Below, piece after piece: positions 1-6,591 of a stretch of DNA of 9,639 bases. The stretch comes from JACMNW01 sp031413495. Its GTDB lineage: Bacteria > Pseudomonadota > Alphaproteobacteria > Rhodobacterales > Rhodobacteraceae. The notes under the pieces are model-generated. The model did no database searches, was not told where the DNA came from, and saw only the letters and a program-made list of their open reading frames with translations. The stretch spans positions 1 through 9,639 of the forward strand of contig JANOFE010000019.1 of assembly GCA_031413495.1 (NCBI GenBank). Reading direction: 5' to 3'. Within the stretch, counting starts at the first letter, position 1, and the number at the start of each line of letters is the position of its first letter. The position numbers and the translations under genes were made by a program.

Positions 1-14
1 TATCAAAGCACTAT

Positions 15-38
15 GCCCCGCCTCACCGCGGGCCTTTT
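15..38 (+). terminator. possible intrinsic terminator at the left edge
   Basis: A perfect 5-bp stem, CCCGC (17-21) with GCGGG (28-32), encloses a six-base loop and is followed after CC by a short TTTT run (35-38). This looks like a weak Rho-independent terminator for a plus-strand gene ending before the window. The T-run is short, and no gene end is visible to confirm it. Confidence 0.35.
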
Positions 39-54
39 GCATGCCCGCCAGACG

Positions 55-74
55 GGTCAACAATAGGTCAACAA
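55..74. repeat. tandem 9-bp direct repeat GGTCAACAA, 11-bp period
   Basis: GGTCAACAA occurs at 55-63 and again at 66-74, separated by TA. The 11-bp period puts both copies on the same face of the helix, as expected of a two-site protein-binding element. No dyad symmetry is present, so an FNR-type dimer site is not indicated. The binding protein is unknown and chance is possible. Confidence 0.35.
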
Positions 75-235
75 AACAGGGCAAACTGCTGGGCGAGGGG
101 CAGCAGGTCACCAATAGTCGAGTTGGCCTTGTTTCCGGGCATGCGACGATGCAGGTAAATGCATTGATCGAAGGTGGCGGCAAAGCTGCCCGGAGAGCGT
201 TCGGATTCATCGAGCGCCCTAAAGGTGGTTTTCTG

Positions 236-249
236 CTGATTCAGATCAA
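236..249 (+). promoter_or_regulatory. FNR/FnrL-type binding box upstream of the exporter operon
   Basis: CTGATTCAGATCAA matches the CRP/FNR-family consensus TTGAT-N4-ATCAA at nine of ten defined positions; the only deviation is the first base. The CAG before the right half-site is typical of Rhodobacterales FnrL sites. The following bases AAGGCG extend the match to a second box at 8922-8905 on the minus strand. The centre is about 186 bases before the preferred adaptor start at 429, so it would require a long leader or a promoter near 280-300. No convincing -10 element was identified. Confidence 0.5.
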
Positions 250-394
250 GGCGGACCTGATGAAAAGCCGGCAATGTCGATGAAAATATGAACGGAAAAG
301 TCTTTTTCCAGTCGTTTTCGCAGATGGGTGTGACGTGTCAAAATCCACATATTTTGAAAGCAAGTCTGATCCGGCCGTCAGGCAAGAGATCGCT

Positions 395-411
395 TCAGTC
401 TGTTCAACTGA
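395..411. repeat. short inverted repeat just upstream of the adaptor start
   Basis: TCAGT (395-399) and ACTGA (407-411) form a 5-bp dyad around a 7-base spacer. The arms extend further if one G is bulged. It ends 17 bases before the ATG at 429, so it could be an operator or a small mRNA hairpin near the ribosome-binding region. It is short enough to be chance. Confidence 0.25.
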
Positions 412-428
412 GAAGCAGGCCGTCATAC

Positions 429-1658
429 ATGCCCAGTCATGATGCGACGCCACCTGAACCACAGTCCGCTGTAAAGCCATCGTCCCTTGAAGCGCGGCAA
501 CGCAGTCACGCAGACGAGGCCAAGACATCAGCCGCAACTTTGCCCGCCTTGCATACTCAACGAACCGCACCGGCACCGCAGAGCGCCTGGTCCCGTCAAA
601 GGCTCGTGCTGTGGGTCGGGGTTGCTTTTGCGGCACTTGTCCTGTTGGCTTTGTTTTATGCCCAGCCTTGGGCAGAAAAAGCGATGGTCGTCGCGACCGA
701 AACGGTAACGCCCGGCCCGCTAACGCGATTGCTGGCCGTGAATGGCAGCGTTGCGGCGCAGCATTCGGTTGACGTCCGATCCACTGTCAGCGGGCCTTTG
801 CAAAGCATTATGGCGGTCGAAGGCGGGGCGGTTAGGCAGGGCGATGTTCTGGCGCGCATTGATCCTGCCGGGCAACAGACAGTTGTCAGGCAGGCCCTTG
901 CCGGACTTGATGCCGGGCTAGTGGCGTTGGCGCAAGCCGAGGCCAATCTGCAGCGGGATCGCGCCCTTGGCGCAAATGTGGCGCGCGCAACATTGGAGAA
1001 TGCGGAGCGGGGCGTGCAGACGGCGGCGCAAGAAGTGGGCCGCCTGACGGCCATCTTCGATCAGGCGCAGATTGCACTGGGATATTATACCATCAAGGCG
1101 CCAATTTCGGCCACAATTGTGGCGAGTGAGGCCGACATCGGCCAAACGGTTGATCCCGCATCTGTGCTATTCACTCTTGCCGATCTCGGCCAGTTGGTGG
1201 TCGAAACTGACGTTGACGAGGCCTATGCGACGCAGATCACCATTGGTCAACCCGTGGTGATGCAGATTGTGGGAGAGGCGGCAACGCGGTCCGGCCAGGT
1301 CAGCTTTGTCGCAGCCCAGATCGATCAGGAAACGGGTGGCCTAGCGGTGAAACTCGTCTTTGATCAGCCGGTTACTGCTCCTGTGGGTTTGACGGTTACG
1401 GCAAACATCACGGTAGACAGCCAGAGCGCGGCAATCTCGGTTCCGCGCGCGGCCGTGGTCACGGTCGGCGCCGGGAATGCGGTGTTTGTGGTTCTGGGCG
1501 ATATTGCACATCGCCGCGACGTGGATGTTTTGCCCTGGCCTGCAGCGCGGCTGATGGTGACCCAAGGCCTTGCGGCGGGCGATGTGGTGATCGTCGATGC
1601 AGCCGGATTGGTAGACGGACAGTCTGTCACGGTTGCTGCTGCAGGTGCGGGTGACTGA
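429..1658 (+). CDS. HlyD/MacA-type periplasmic adaptor (membrane fusion) subunit of an ABC exporter
   Basis: Periplasmic adaptor linking an inner-membrane ABC exporter to an outer-membrane channel. From ATG 429 it is 409 residues: a cytoplasmic Ala/Pro/Ser-rich tail (1-57), one membrane helix (about 58-77, RLVLWVGVAFAALVLLALFY), a split biotinyl-lipoyl domain (about 115-145 and 216-252, containing GGAVRQGDVLARIDP and YYTIKAPISATI), a short alpha-helical hairpin between its halves (about 150-215), then beta-barrel and membrane-proximal parts. The Arg-Leu-Ser motif used by adaptors to dock on TolC is not clearly kept; the likely Ser position is Ala. The frame stays open to ATG 288, but the extra 47 residues look non-coding and neither start has a strong ribosome-binding site. 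The stop overlaps the permease ATG by one base (TGATG). Family is clear; cargo is unknown. Confidence 0.9.
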   Translation: MPSHDATPPEPQSAVKPSSLEARQRSHADEAKTSAATLPALHTQRTAPAPQSAWSRQRLVLWVGVAFAALVLLALFYAQPWAEKAMVVATETVTPGPLTRLLAVNGSVAAQHSVDVRSTVSGPLQSIMAVEGGAVRQGDVLARIDPAGQQTVVRQALAGLDAGLVALAQAEANLQRDRALGANVARATLENAERGVQTAAQEVGRLTAIFDQAQIALGYYTIKAPISATIVASEADIGQTVDPASVLFTLADLGQLVVETDVDEAYATQITIGQPVVMQIVGEAATRSGQVSFVAAQIDQETGGLAVKLVFDQPVTAPVGLTVTANITVDSQSAAISVPRAAVVTVGAGNAVFVVLGDIAHRRDVDVLPWPAARLMVTQGLAAGDVVIVDAAGLVDGQSVTVAAAGAGD

Positions 1659-2875
1659 TGCTGTATGCCTTCAAGATCGCCACCCGCTATCTTACCGCCA
1701 GCAAGGCGCAGACCAGCCTGCTGGTGGTGGGCGTCGCCGTGGGCGTGTTCATCTTTATCTTCATGAGTGCGCTGATCGGCGGTTTGGCGGAATTCATCAT
1801 TTCTTCCACCGTCGGCGACATCAGCCATGTCACAATTGAAGCGGTTGAGGACATGCCTGCCATTCTACCGCCATTGCCTGGTTCAGCACCCGGTCAGGTC
1901 TTGGCCATTCAGCAGGACGCGGGTGCCGCTGATGTGCAGATGCGCAGCACCGAGGCGTTCATTCCGCTGATCGCGGCGCTGCCGGGTGTGATCGCTGTGT
2001 CAAGCCAAGTCAACGGCCCGGGCTTTGTCATCCGCGGGGCGCAGGTCTTGCAAGTCAGTGTGATCGGCTTGGAGCCGGGCAAGGAATCTGCCATTCTAGA
2101 TCTGGACGGCTATATCGTTTCCGGTACGGCGCGACTGGATTCAGGCTCTGTTGTCATCGGCAAGACGCTGGCCGAGGATTTGAAGATGTCGCTGGGACAT
2201 ACGATGCGGTTGAAATCTCCGGCCGGGGTGGAGGTGGTGCTGACGCTGTCGGGGATATTCGAGATCGGGCAGGGTGCGGTGGATCAGGCGACCACCTATG
2301 TCAGCCTTGCGACTGCGCGCACCCTGTTTGCAATGCCACAAGGTGTAACGCGGATCGAGATCAAGCTGGCCGATCTGTACGACGCCGACGCCACGGCAAT
2401 TCGTGTGCGGGCCCTGACCGGGCTGGATGCGAAATCATGGACCGAACAGGCCGCACAGCTGCTAGACGCGCTGAACGCGCAGGCGCAGGTTGGCTATATT
2501 CTGAAAACTTTTGCGATGATCACCATCATCATCGGGGTATCCTCGGCGCTCTTGCTGTCGACATATCGCAGGAGGCCCGAGATCGGGATCATGCGGGCGA
2601 TGGGCGCGGCGCGGTGGTTTGTGCTGGTGGTATTTGTCAGCCAAGGTGCGCTGATCGGCCTTATGGGCGGACTGCTTGGCGCAGGCTTGGGCTATCTTGC
2701 CCTGCTGGGCTTTCCGACGCGCGACGAATTTGTGCCCGGCGATTTGCCAATTGATATTCGGCAGGGGGCTTATGGCATGGCGATTCTGCTGACCGCTATC
2801 GGGGCTATTGCCGCGTCAATCCTGCCCGCGCGTAGTGCTGCACGGGTGGACCCGGTCACGGCGATCGGGCAATGA
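1658..2875 (+). CDS. MacB/FtsX-type ABC exporter permease
   Basis: Inner-membrane permease of 405 residues with the four-helix layout of the MacB/LolC/LolE/FtsX superfamily: TM1 about 19-41, a large periplasmic domain (42-280), then TM2 281-303, TM3 321-350 and TM4 371-390. The cytoplasmic coupling stretch RRPEIGIMRAMGA (305-317) and the C-terminal PARSAARVDPVTAI are hallmark sequences. Such mechanotransmission permeases usually move lipids, lipoproteins, peptides or drugs from the periplasm rather than across the inner membrane. The ATPase is a separate gene, unlike E. coli MacB, where it is fused. The adaptor-permease-ATPase order matches DevBCA-type operons. It starts one base into the adaptor stop and ends in an ATGA overlap with the ATPase, so the three are probably made in fixed ratio. 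Substrate cannot be told from sequence. Confidence 0.92.
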   Translation: MLYAFKIATRYLTASKAQTSLLVVGVAVGVFIFIFMSALIGGLAEFIISSTVGDISHVTIEAVEDMPAILPPLPGSAPGQVLAIQQDAGAADVQMRSTEAFIPLIAALPGVIAVSSQVNGPGFVIRGAQVLQVSVIGLEPGKESAILDLDGYIVSGTARLDSGSVVIGKTLAEDLKMSLGHTMRLKSPAGVEVVLTLSGIFEIGQGAVDQATTYVSLATARTLFAMPQGVTRIEIKLADLYDADATAIRVRALTGLDAKSWTEQAAQLLDALNAQAQVGYILKTFAMITIIIGVSSALLLSTYRRRPEIGIMRAMGAARWFVLVVFVSQGALIGLMGGLLGAGLGYLALLGFPTRDEFVPGDLPIDIRQGAYGMAILLTAIGAIAASILPARSAARVDPVTAIGQ

Positions 2876-3552
2876 CCGATGCCTTGGTTGACATCCGCGA
2901 TCTGGTCAAAACCTATGGTGCGGGCGAAACCGAAACCCGCGTGCTGCGCGGCTTGAACCTGCGGCTCCAGCATGGCGAACTGGCCGCGCTGCTGGGGCCG
3001 TCTGGGTCTGGCAAAAGCACGCTGCTGACCATTCTGGGGACGCTGATGCAGCCCACGTCGGGCAGTCACATGATGCTCGGGCAGGATCTGACCACCGCCG
3101 ATGATCGCGCCCTGACAGATTTCCGCAATCGCCACATCGGATTCGTATTCCAGTTTCACAACCTGCTGCCCGACTTTACAGCCCTTGAAAATGTGATCTT
3201 TCCAACCGCCGTGCGCGAAGGGCGCGAAACAGCGGCCGCGCGTGCGCGGGGCCGCGATTTGCTGGGCCGGATGGGGCTGGCCGACCGGGTCGATTTTCCG
3301 TCAACCAACCTGTCGGGCGGCCAGAAACAGCGCGTCGCCGTGGCACGCGCCCTAATGAACAGCCCGGAACTGGTGTTAGCGGACGAACCCACGGGCAACC
3401 TCGACCGCGCATCTGCCAGCCAAGTGATGGAACTGATCGGCCAGATCAACCGGGATGAGGGGACGACGTTCCTGATCTCGACCCACGACGAGAAGATTGC
3501 GGCGACCTGCAGGCGGCAGATCGTGGTGGGAGATGGGCAGGTGACTGGGTAG
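2872..3552 (+). CDS. LolD/MacB-family ABC exporter ATP-binding protein
   Basis: Cytoplasmic ATPase of 226 residues, the normal length for LolD-like stand-alone subunits. All nucleotide-binding motifs are intact: Walker A GPSGSGKST (42-50), Q-loop Gln94 in FVFQFHNLLP, ABC signature LSGGQKQR (147-154), Walker B LVLADEP with catalytic Glu172, D-loop GNLD (175-178) and switch His205 in STHD. The FQFHNLLPDFTALENV stretch after the Q-loop is typical of the LolD/MacB/FtsE group. It powers the permease encoded just upstream, with which it shares an ATGA overlap. The adjacent adaptor favours a MacAB/DevBCA-like exporter over the LolCDE lipoprotein-release complex, which has no adaptor. It is the last gene of the operon. 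Confidence 0.95.
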   Translation: MTDALVDIRDLVKTYGAGETETRVLRGLNLRLQHGELAALLGPSGSGKSTLLTILGTLMQPTSGSHMMLGQDLTTADDRALTDFRNRHIGFVFQFHNLLPDFTALENVIFPTAVREGRETAAARARGRDLLGRMGLADRVDFPSTNLSGGQKQRVAVARALMNSPELVLADEPTGNLDRASASQVMELIGQINRDEGTTFLISTHDEKIAATCRRQIVVGDGQVTG

Positions 3553-3606
3553 GGGGTTCTGAAAAGCGTAGCTTGGAGCTGTGTCCGGGGCGGCGCGAAT
3601 ATCAAC

Positions 3607-3625
3607 CGGATTGCGCGATAATCCG
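3607..3625. terminator. hairpin in the convergent gap, possible bidirectional terminator
   Basis: CGGATT (3607-3612) and AATCCG (3620-3625) form a perfect 6-bp stem with a seven-base loop, between the convergent ends of the ATPase gene (3552) and the CPBP gene (3639). The position suits a shared terminator, but neither side has a clear T-run. Any termination here would be weak or Rho-assisted. Confidence 0.4.
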
Positions 3626-3638
3626 AAGCTTGCTCAGC

Positions 3639-4419
3639 TCACCCAAGCCCAATGCGCATCATGACATTCCCCTTTCGCATTCTGATGATTGCAATCACCG
3701 CCACCAGCAGGACCATGCTCATAATCATCGGGTCGTAATAGGCTGTAAAATCTGTGAACATGCCCCAGACCGAATTGCTCATCATATGAAACAGTACGGC
3801 GATCCAAATGCTGTGCGCGGTGTTAACAAACAGCCAGACGATGATACTCCGCATCAGGACCATCCCCAAACTGTGCCACATGATCCATGTCGCACCGCGC
3901 CCTATCAACGCGAAGGGAATAATATGCCAAAGTGCCCAGACCACCCCAATGATGAGTGCAGCCTGCAGCGGCGAATATCGAGAGGTCAGTCGGGGATAAG
4001 CATAGCCTTGCCAGCCGATTTCTTCGGCTACCGCGCCAAGGAGGAATAATGCGAAAGCAGGCAGTATAGCACTGAGTGGGAGAAGGTGCAGTGCGGGCAA
4101 TCACAGTGCCGGACAGCCAGATGATGCTGCCCGTCAAGGCAAAGGCGGCGGGCATGATGCTGAGTGATAAGAGTGCCCACCACGCGTTCGGTGTGGGACG
4201 CATGGCAAGGGCGCTTTTGAAAAGCGTTCCTGCCGCCGCCGAACCACTTTGCCGAATAATGAGACCCAATGCTGCGATCATCGGCACAATGGCCATCAGC
4301 GCACTGATCGGCAAGGCGGAAGCGAAGGGTAAGGCGTTCCCAGCTATGCCCAGCGCGTAGAACGGTAGGGAAAGGATCAGGACCAGTCCGAAAAACCGCC
4401 CAACTTCACTAATCCTCAC
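3639..4419 (-). pseudogene. CPBP-family (CAAX protease/bacteriocin-processing) membrane protein, frameshifted
   Basis: The CPBP family are polytopic membrane proteins with glutamate-type protease motifs. The gene is in two frames. The N-terminal part starts at GTG 4419 and reads well to about 4100 (hydrophobic, MRISEVGRFFGLVLILSLPF onward). The C-terminal part, from about 4100 to 3639, carries the family motifs AEEIGWQGY, WALWH and FHMMSN. The span is 781 bases, 260 codons plus one, so a single extra base explains the break; dropping one C from the CCC run at 4097-4095 would restore a roughly 259-residue protein. In the C-terminal frame a TGA lies directly before the TTG at 4100, which limits where the shift can be. 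The usual Arg of EExxxR is Gln. GTG overlaps the upstream stop (GTGA). It may be a real pseudogene or a sequencing error. Confidence 0.8.
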
Positions 4420-5276
4420 GGTGCAAACTCATAAACCACCGTTTCTATCGTGCCTTTGAAATACGGCTTTTCGCCTTGCGGGGTGATGTACAAAGCCTCT
4501 CCCGTCAGGGGCACACGCATGCCATCGCGGGTCTGATAATTCGACATGCGGCATTCCCACGGCATCATCACGGTAGTTGTCCCCACAGTCATCGCGCGCT
4601 CTTCGACATGAACAGACGTGACCAGCCCCTCTGCGTCAAACCGGAACAGCATTGTCACGCTGATCGGCACGTCGGTCATCGTGGCCATGGCTGATGCATC
4701 ATCGACCGCCTGCCAGACCACACCTTGACTGGGCAAAAGTGCTGTCGGAAACCACACGCTTTCCGCAAAATGGCGCAACAATTCGCCCCGCGCAATTTCT
4801 CCGGTGCCGTGCAGTGTGCCCATCGCGTAAAGCCCCAGTATCGTCGGGCGCAGCAACCCCTCGCCCGCGATGAACGCATCCACCACACGGACCGGTACGC
4901 CGGGGAACATTGTGATGTTCGCGTCCCAGACAAATCCTGACCGCTCTGTTGTGAAGTGCTGCGTCGCGGTGAACGATTTCCATTGATCGGCAGTCTGGCC
5001 CAAATTGAAAGTGCCAGTTTGCATCAACCTCATGGCGGTCACAATTGGCTGGCCATCTGTCAGCACGGCGCGGAAATAGCGCTGCACCGGAGCGGGCAGT
5101 GCTGCCAGTTCAGCCGCGTGATAGCGGGTGATTGTGGGGGTCACGCGGCCTGCATCCAACTGTGCAACCAGATCGCCCATGGTGCCGGACCAGCGCCATG
5201 CTCCAAATGCCGAGAGTGCGGCATATGTCAGCCCGAGCACCGCGACGCCGCCCAGCAGCCATGTCATGAATTGCAT
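4416..5276 (-). CDS. DUF6544-type membrane-anchored protein
   Basis: A 286-residue protein of unknown function resembling the DUF6544 family, judged mainly from the segment LAALPAPVQRYFRAVLTDG (57-75) followed by a long beta-rich domain. One N-terminal membrane helix (about 5-26) anchors it, with the rest probably in the periplasm. The frame is open to 5459, but ATG 5276 is preferred: it has a good AAAGGGA ribosome-binding site about five bases upstream, starts right before the hydrophobic helix, and the extra N-terminal residues overlap the preceding gene. It lies 17 bases after the small membrane-protein gene and overlaps the CPBP gene by four bases, so the three form a transcription unit. 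The DUF assignment is from memory and needs a profile search. Confidence 0.75.
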   Translation of the reverse strand: MQFMTWLLGGVAVLGLTYAALSAFGAWRWSGTMGDLVAQLDAGRVTPTITRYHAAELAALPAPVQRYFRAVLTDGQPIVTAMRLMQTGTFNLGQTADQWKSFTATQHFTTERSGFVWDANITMFPGVPVRVVDAFIAGEGLLRPTILGLYAMGTLHGTGEIARGELLRHFAESVWFPTALLPSQGVVWQAVDDASAMATMTDVPISVTMLFRFDAEGLVTSVHVEERAMTVGTTTVMMPWECRMSNYQTRDGMRVPLTGEALYITPQGEKPYFKGTIETVVYEFAP

Positions 5277-5293
5277 CGATTTCCCTTTTGATT

Positions 5294-5515
5294 TCAATGT
5301 GGAACGCTCTTGCGAAACCAAAAGAGGCCCAAGCCACCAATGGCCAATGTGATCCCACCAATGACTACCCAAGTCGTGGATGGCCCCTGAATCGGTTCGC
5401 AATCGGCAAAGCATAGGATGGGACGCACCTCCACAATACCCAGCCCCTGCAGCAGCCAAAGCCCGCCAAGCAAGACGGCAATGACGCCGAAAACCAAAGC
5501 TGTGATGCGCAACAT
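5294..5515 (-). CDS. small two-helix membrane protein with a C-x3-C loop
   Basis: A conserved-looking 73-residue membrane protein of unknown function. Two hydrophobic helices (about 4-25 and 48-67) flank the loop VEVRPILCFADCEPIQGPS, with Cys35 and Cys39 spaced C-x3-C and several prolines. The pattern resembles small hypothetical proteins I recall from other alphaproteobacteria, but I cannot name the family. ATG 5515 is chosen because GGGAG lies nine bases upstream and the helix starts at once. A longer in-frame GTG at 5617 would add 34 residues and give a GTGA overlap with the hydrolase stop, but that extension looks non-coding. It is the first gene of the small-protein/DUF6544/CPBP unit. 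Confidence 0.7.
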   Translation of the reverse strand: MLRITALVFGVIAVLLGGLWLLQGLGIVEVRPILCFADCEPIQGPSTTWVVIGGITLAIGGLGLFWFRKSVPH

Positions 5516-5613
5516 GTCAGCAAACTCCCATGCGAGGTCTATAACTCCGGCTTCAAAAACCGTGGGCCGTGGGGCCAATAAAGGCCAATGCAAACGCGGT
5601 GATGCCCACGCGG

Positions 5614-6591
5614 TCACGGTGCTGCCAAAACGAGGTCGGCTATCGTATCCATAACTTCGTCGTCATGCCCAACCCAGGTATGGCCCCCCGTTTCGAACCC
5701 CAGGAACCTTGCCCCGGCAATCTGGCTGGCGGTGTATTCCGCGCTGGCGAAGGTTCCATAGCGGTCATCGCGGGCGCTTATGATCAGGGTGGGGGCAGTA
5801 ACCAGATCCAGCCGGGCCGGGGTCATGGATTTTCCGGCAGCGGTATCATGGCGCAGTCCGGCGGCACGGGCGGAGACCGGCAGGATGTTGTCCAGCATCG
5901 CGTTGATCCGCACCTGTTCGGATGGGCTGGCCACATCAAGCAGTTCGGGTGGCGTGGCCAGAACGGTGCCAATCAACTTGCCGGGCGCGAGGTGCAGCGC
6001 TGACCAGAACAGAAAGTCCGATCCGATGGCCTTCATCATCAGGTTTTCAATCCAAGGTGCCATCGGTGCGGCTGAATTGGCCTCACTGGGTGGTTTATAG
6101 GCCAGTGGCACCAACAAGATCAGCGCGGATGTCCGGTCTGGGTGCCGGATCGCCATTTGCAGGGCCGACAGTGCCCCGGCTGACCCGCCCATGACGGCGG
6201 CAGTTGGCAGATCAAGCGCGTCCAGCAAGCAGACAAACGCATCGGCCTGCGCCATCGCCGTCGCATCGGCGGGCATCGGTGTGCGCAGATAGCCAAAACG
6301 CGACATTGCAATCACCCGGATACCCCGCGCGGTCAGCGGTGCGGCAAATGCCATGCCCTGATCGTACCCGCCGCCACTACCATGCACGGCAAGAAGGGGC
6401 ACGCCTGTCCCGGCATCTTGATACTCAATCGGGCCGCAGGGGGTTTCGACGACCACACTGCCCGTCCCTGCGTTGGCGCGGGCCATCTTCATGTCGGTTT
6501 GAAAACGGTTCCAGATCACGATAGCGCTGATCGTGAGGATAAACCCCATCATACCAATAGTGACAAAGCGCTTTGCGCGGAAAACACTCAC
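5614..6591 (-). CDS. membrane-anchored alpha/beta hydrolase
   Basis: A 325-residue alpha/beta-hydrolase-fold enzyme with an intact catalytic set: oxyanion-hole HGSGGG (70-75), nucleophile Ser137 in GGSAG (135-139), likely acid Asp275 or Asp276 in SARDDRYGT, and His304 in GGHTW. An N-terminal helix (about 12-27) should anchor it in the membrane; positive residues before it suggest the catalytic domain is periplasmic. The substrate is unknown; the fold covers esterases, lipases, epoxide hydrolases and haloperoxidases. The start is GTG 6591, overlapping the stop of the Acg-like gene as GTGA with a weak AGGT upstream, which implies translational coupling and perhaps a shared role. A 21-bp interrupted palindrome lies near its 5' end (6516-6536). 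Confidence 0.88.
   Translation of the reverse strand: MSVFRAKRFVTIGMMGFILTISAIVIWNRFQTDMKMARANAGTGSVVVETPCGPIEYQDAGTGVPLLAVHGSGGGYDQGMAFAAPLTARGIRVIAMSRFGYLRTPMPADATAMAQADAFVCLLDALDLPTAAVMGGSAGALSALQMAIRHPDRTSALILLVPLAYKPPSEANSAAPMAPWIENLMMKAIGSDFLFWSALHLAPGKLIGTVLATPPELLDVASPSEQVRINAMLDNILPVSARAAGLRHDTAAGKSMTPARLDLVTAPTLIISARDDRYGTFASAEYTASQIAGARFLGFETGGHTWVGHDDEVMDTIADLVLAAP
6516..6536. repeat. interrupted palindrome inside the hydrolase 5' coding region
   Basis: TCACGAT (6516-6522) and ATCGTGA (6530-6536) are perfect inverted 7-bp arms around AGCGCTG. It lies roughly 55-75 bases into the hydrolase gene, in the membrane-helix codons. It could be an operator or an mRNA hairpin that modulates translation, or simply coding sequence by chance. 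Confidence 0.3.

Larger units (their letters stand above)
39..428. other. gene-poor leader region upstream of the exporter operon
   Basis: No convincing gene lies in this roughly 390-base stretch. Short open frames exist on both strands but have no ribosome-binding site, no recognisable family and no clear coding bias. The minus-strand frame at 274-68 could be a decayed fragment but matches nothing I know. What can be seen is a 9-bp direct repeat near 55-74, an FNR-like box at 236-249 and a small inverted repeat near 395-411 just before the adaptor start. The stretch is probably a long 5' regulatory region, perhaps over gene remnants. Confidence 0.5.

Noticed and set aside
68..274. 68-residue minus-strand frame in the leader region, possibly a gene fragment
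   Set aside because: No recognisable motif, no ribosome-binding site, and it contains the FNR-like box; kept only as a remark.
288..428. Adaptor start at ATG 288
   Set aside because: The added 47 residues resemble translated non-coding DNA and no Shine-Dalgarno precedes 288. The choice of 429 is still only moderately supported.
241..636. 131-residue minus-strand open frame across the adaptor start
   Set aside because: It overlaps the adaptor coding region antisense, has no family resemblance or ribosome-binding site, and reads as a shadow frame.
1658..3552. LolCDE lipoprotein-release complex
   Set aside because: The permease and ATPase resemble Lol proteins, but the coupled adaptor gene and single permease fit a MacAB/DevBCA-like exporter better.
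3573..4360. Plus-strand open frames opposite the CPBP gene
   Set aside because: They are antisense to a gene with clear family motifs and show no motif of their own.
5277..5459. N-terminal extension of the DUF6544-type protein
   Set aside because: It overlaps the small membrane-protein gene and lacks the good ribosome-binding site found before 5276.
5516..5617. N-terminal extension of the small membrane protein from GTG 5617
   Set aside because: The added 34 residues look non-coding, while ATG 5515 has a ribosome-binding site and begins at the helix. The GTGA overlap remains intriguing.
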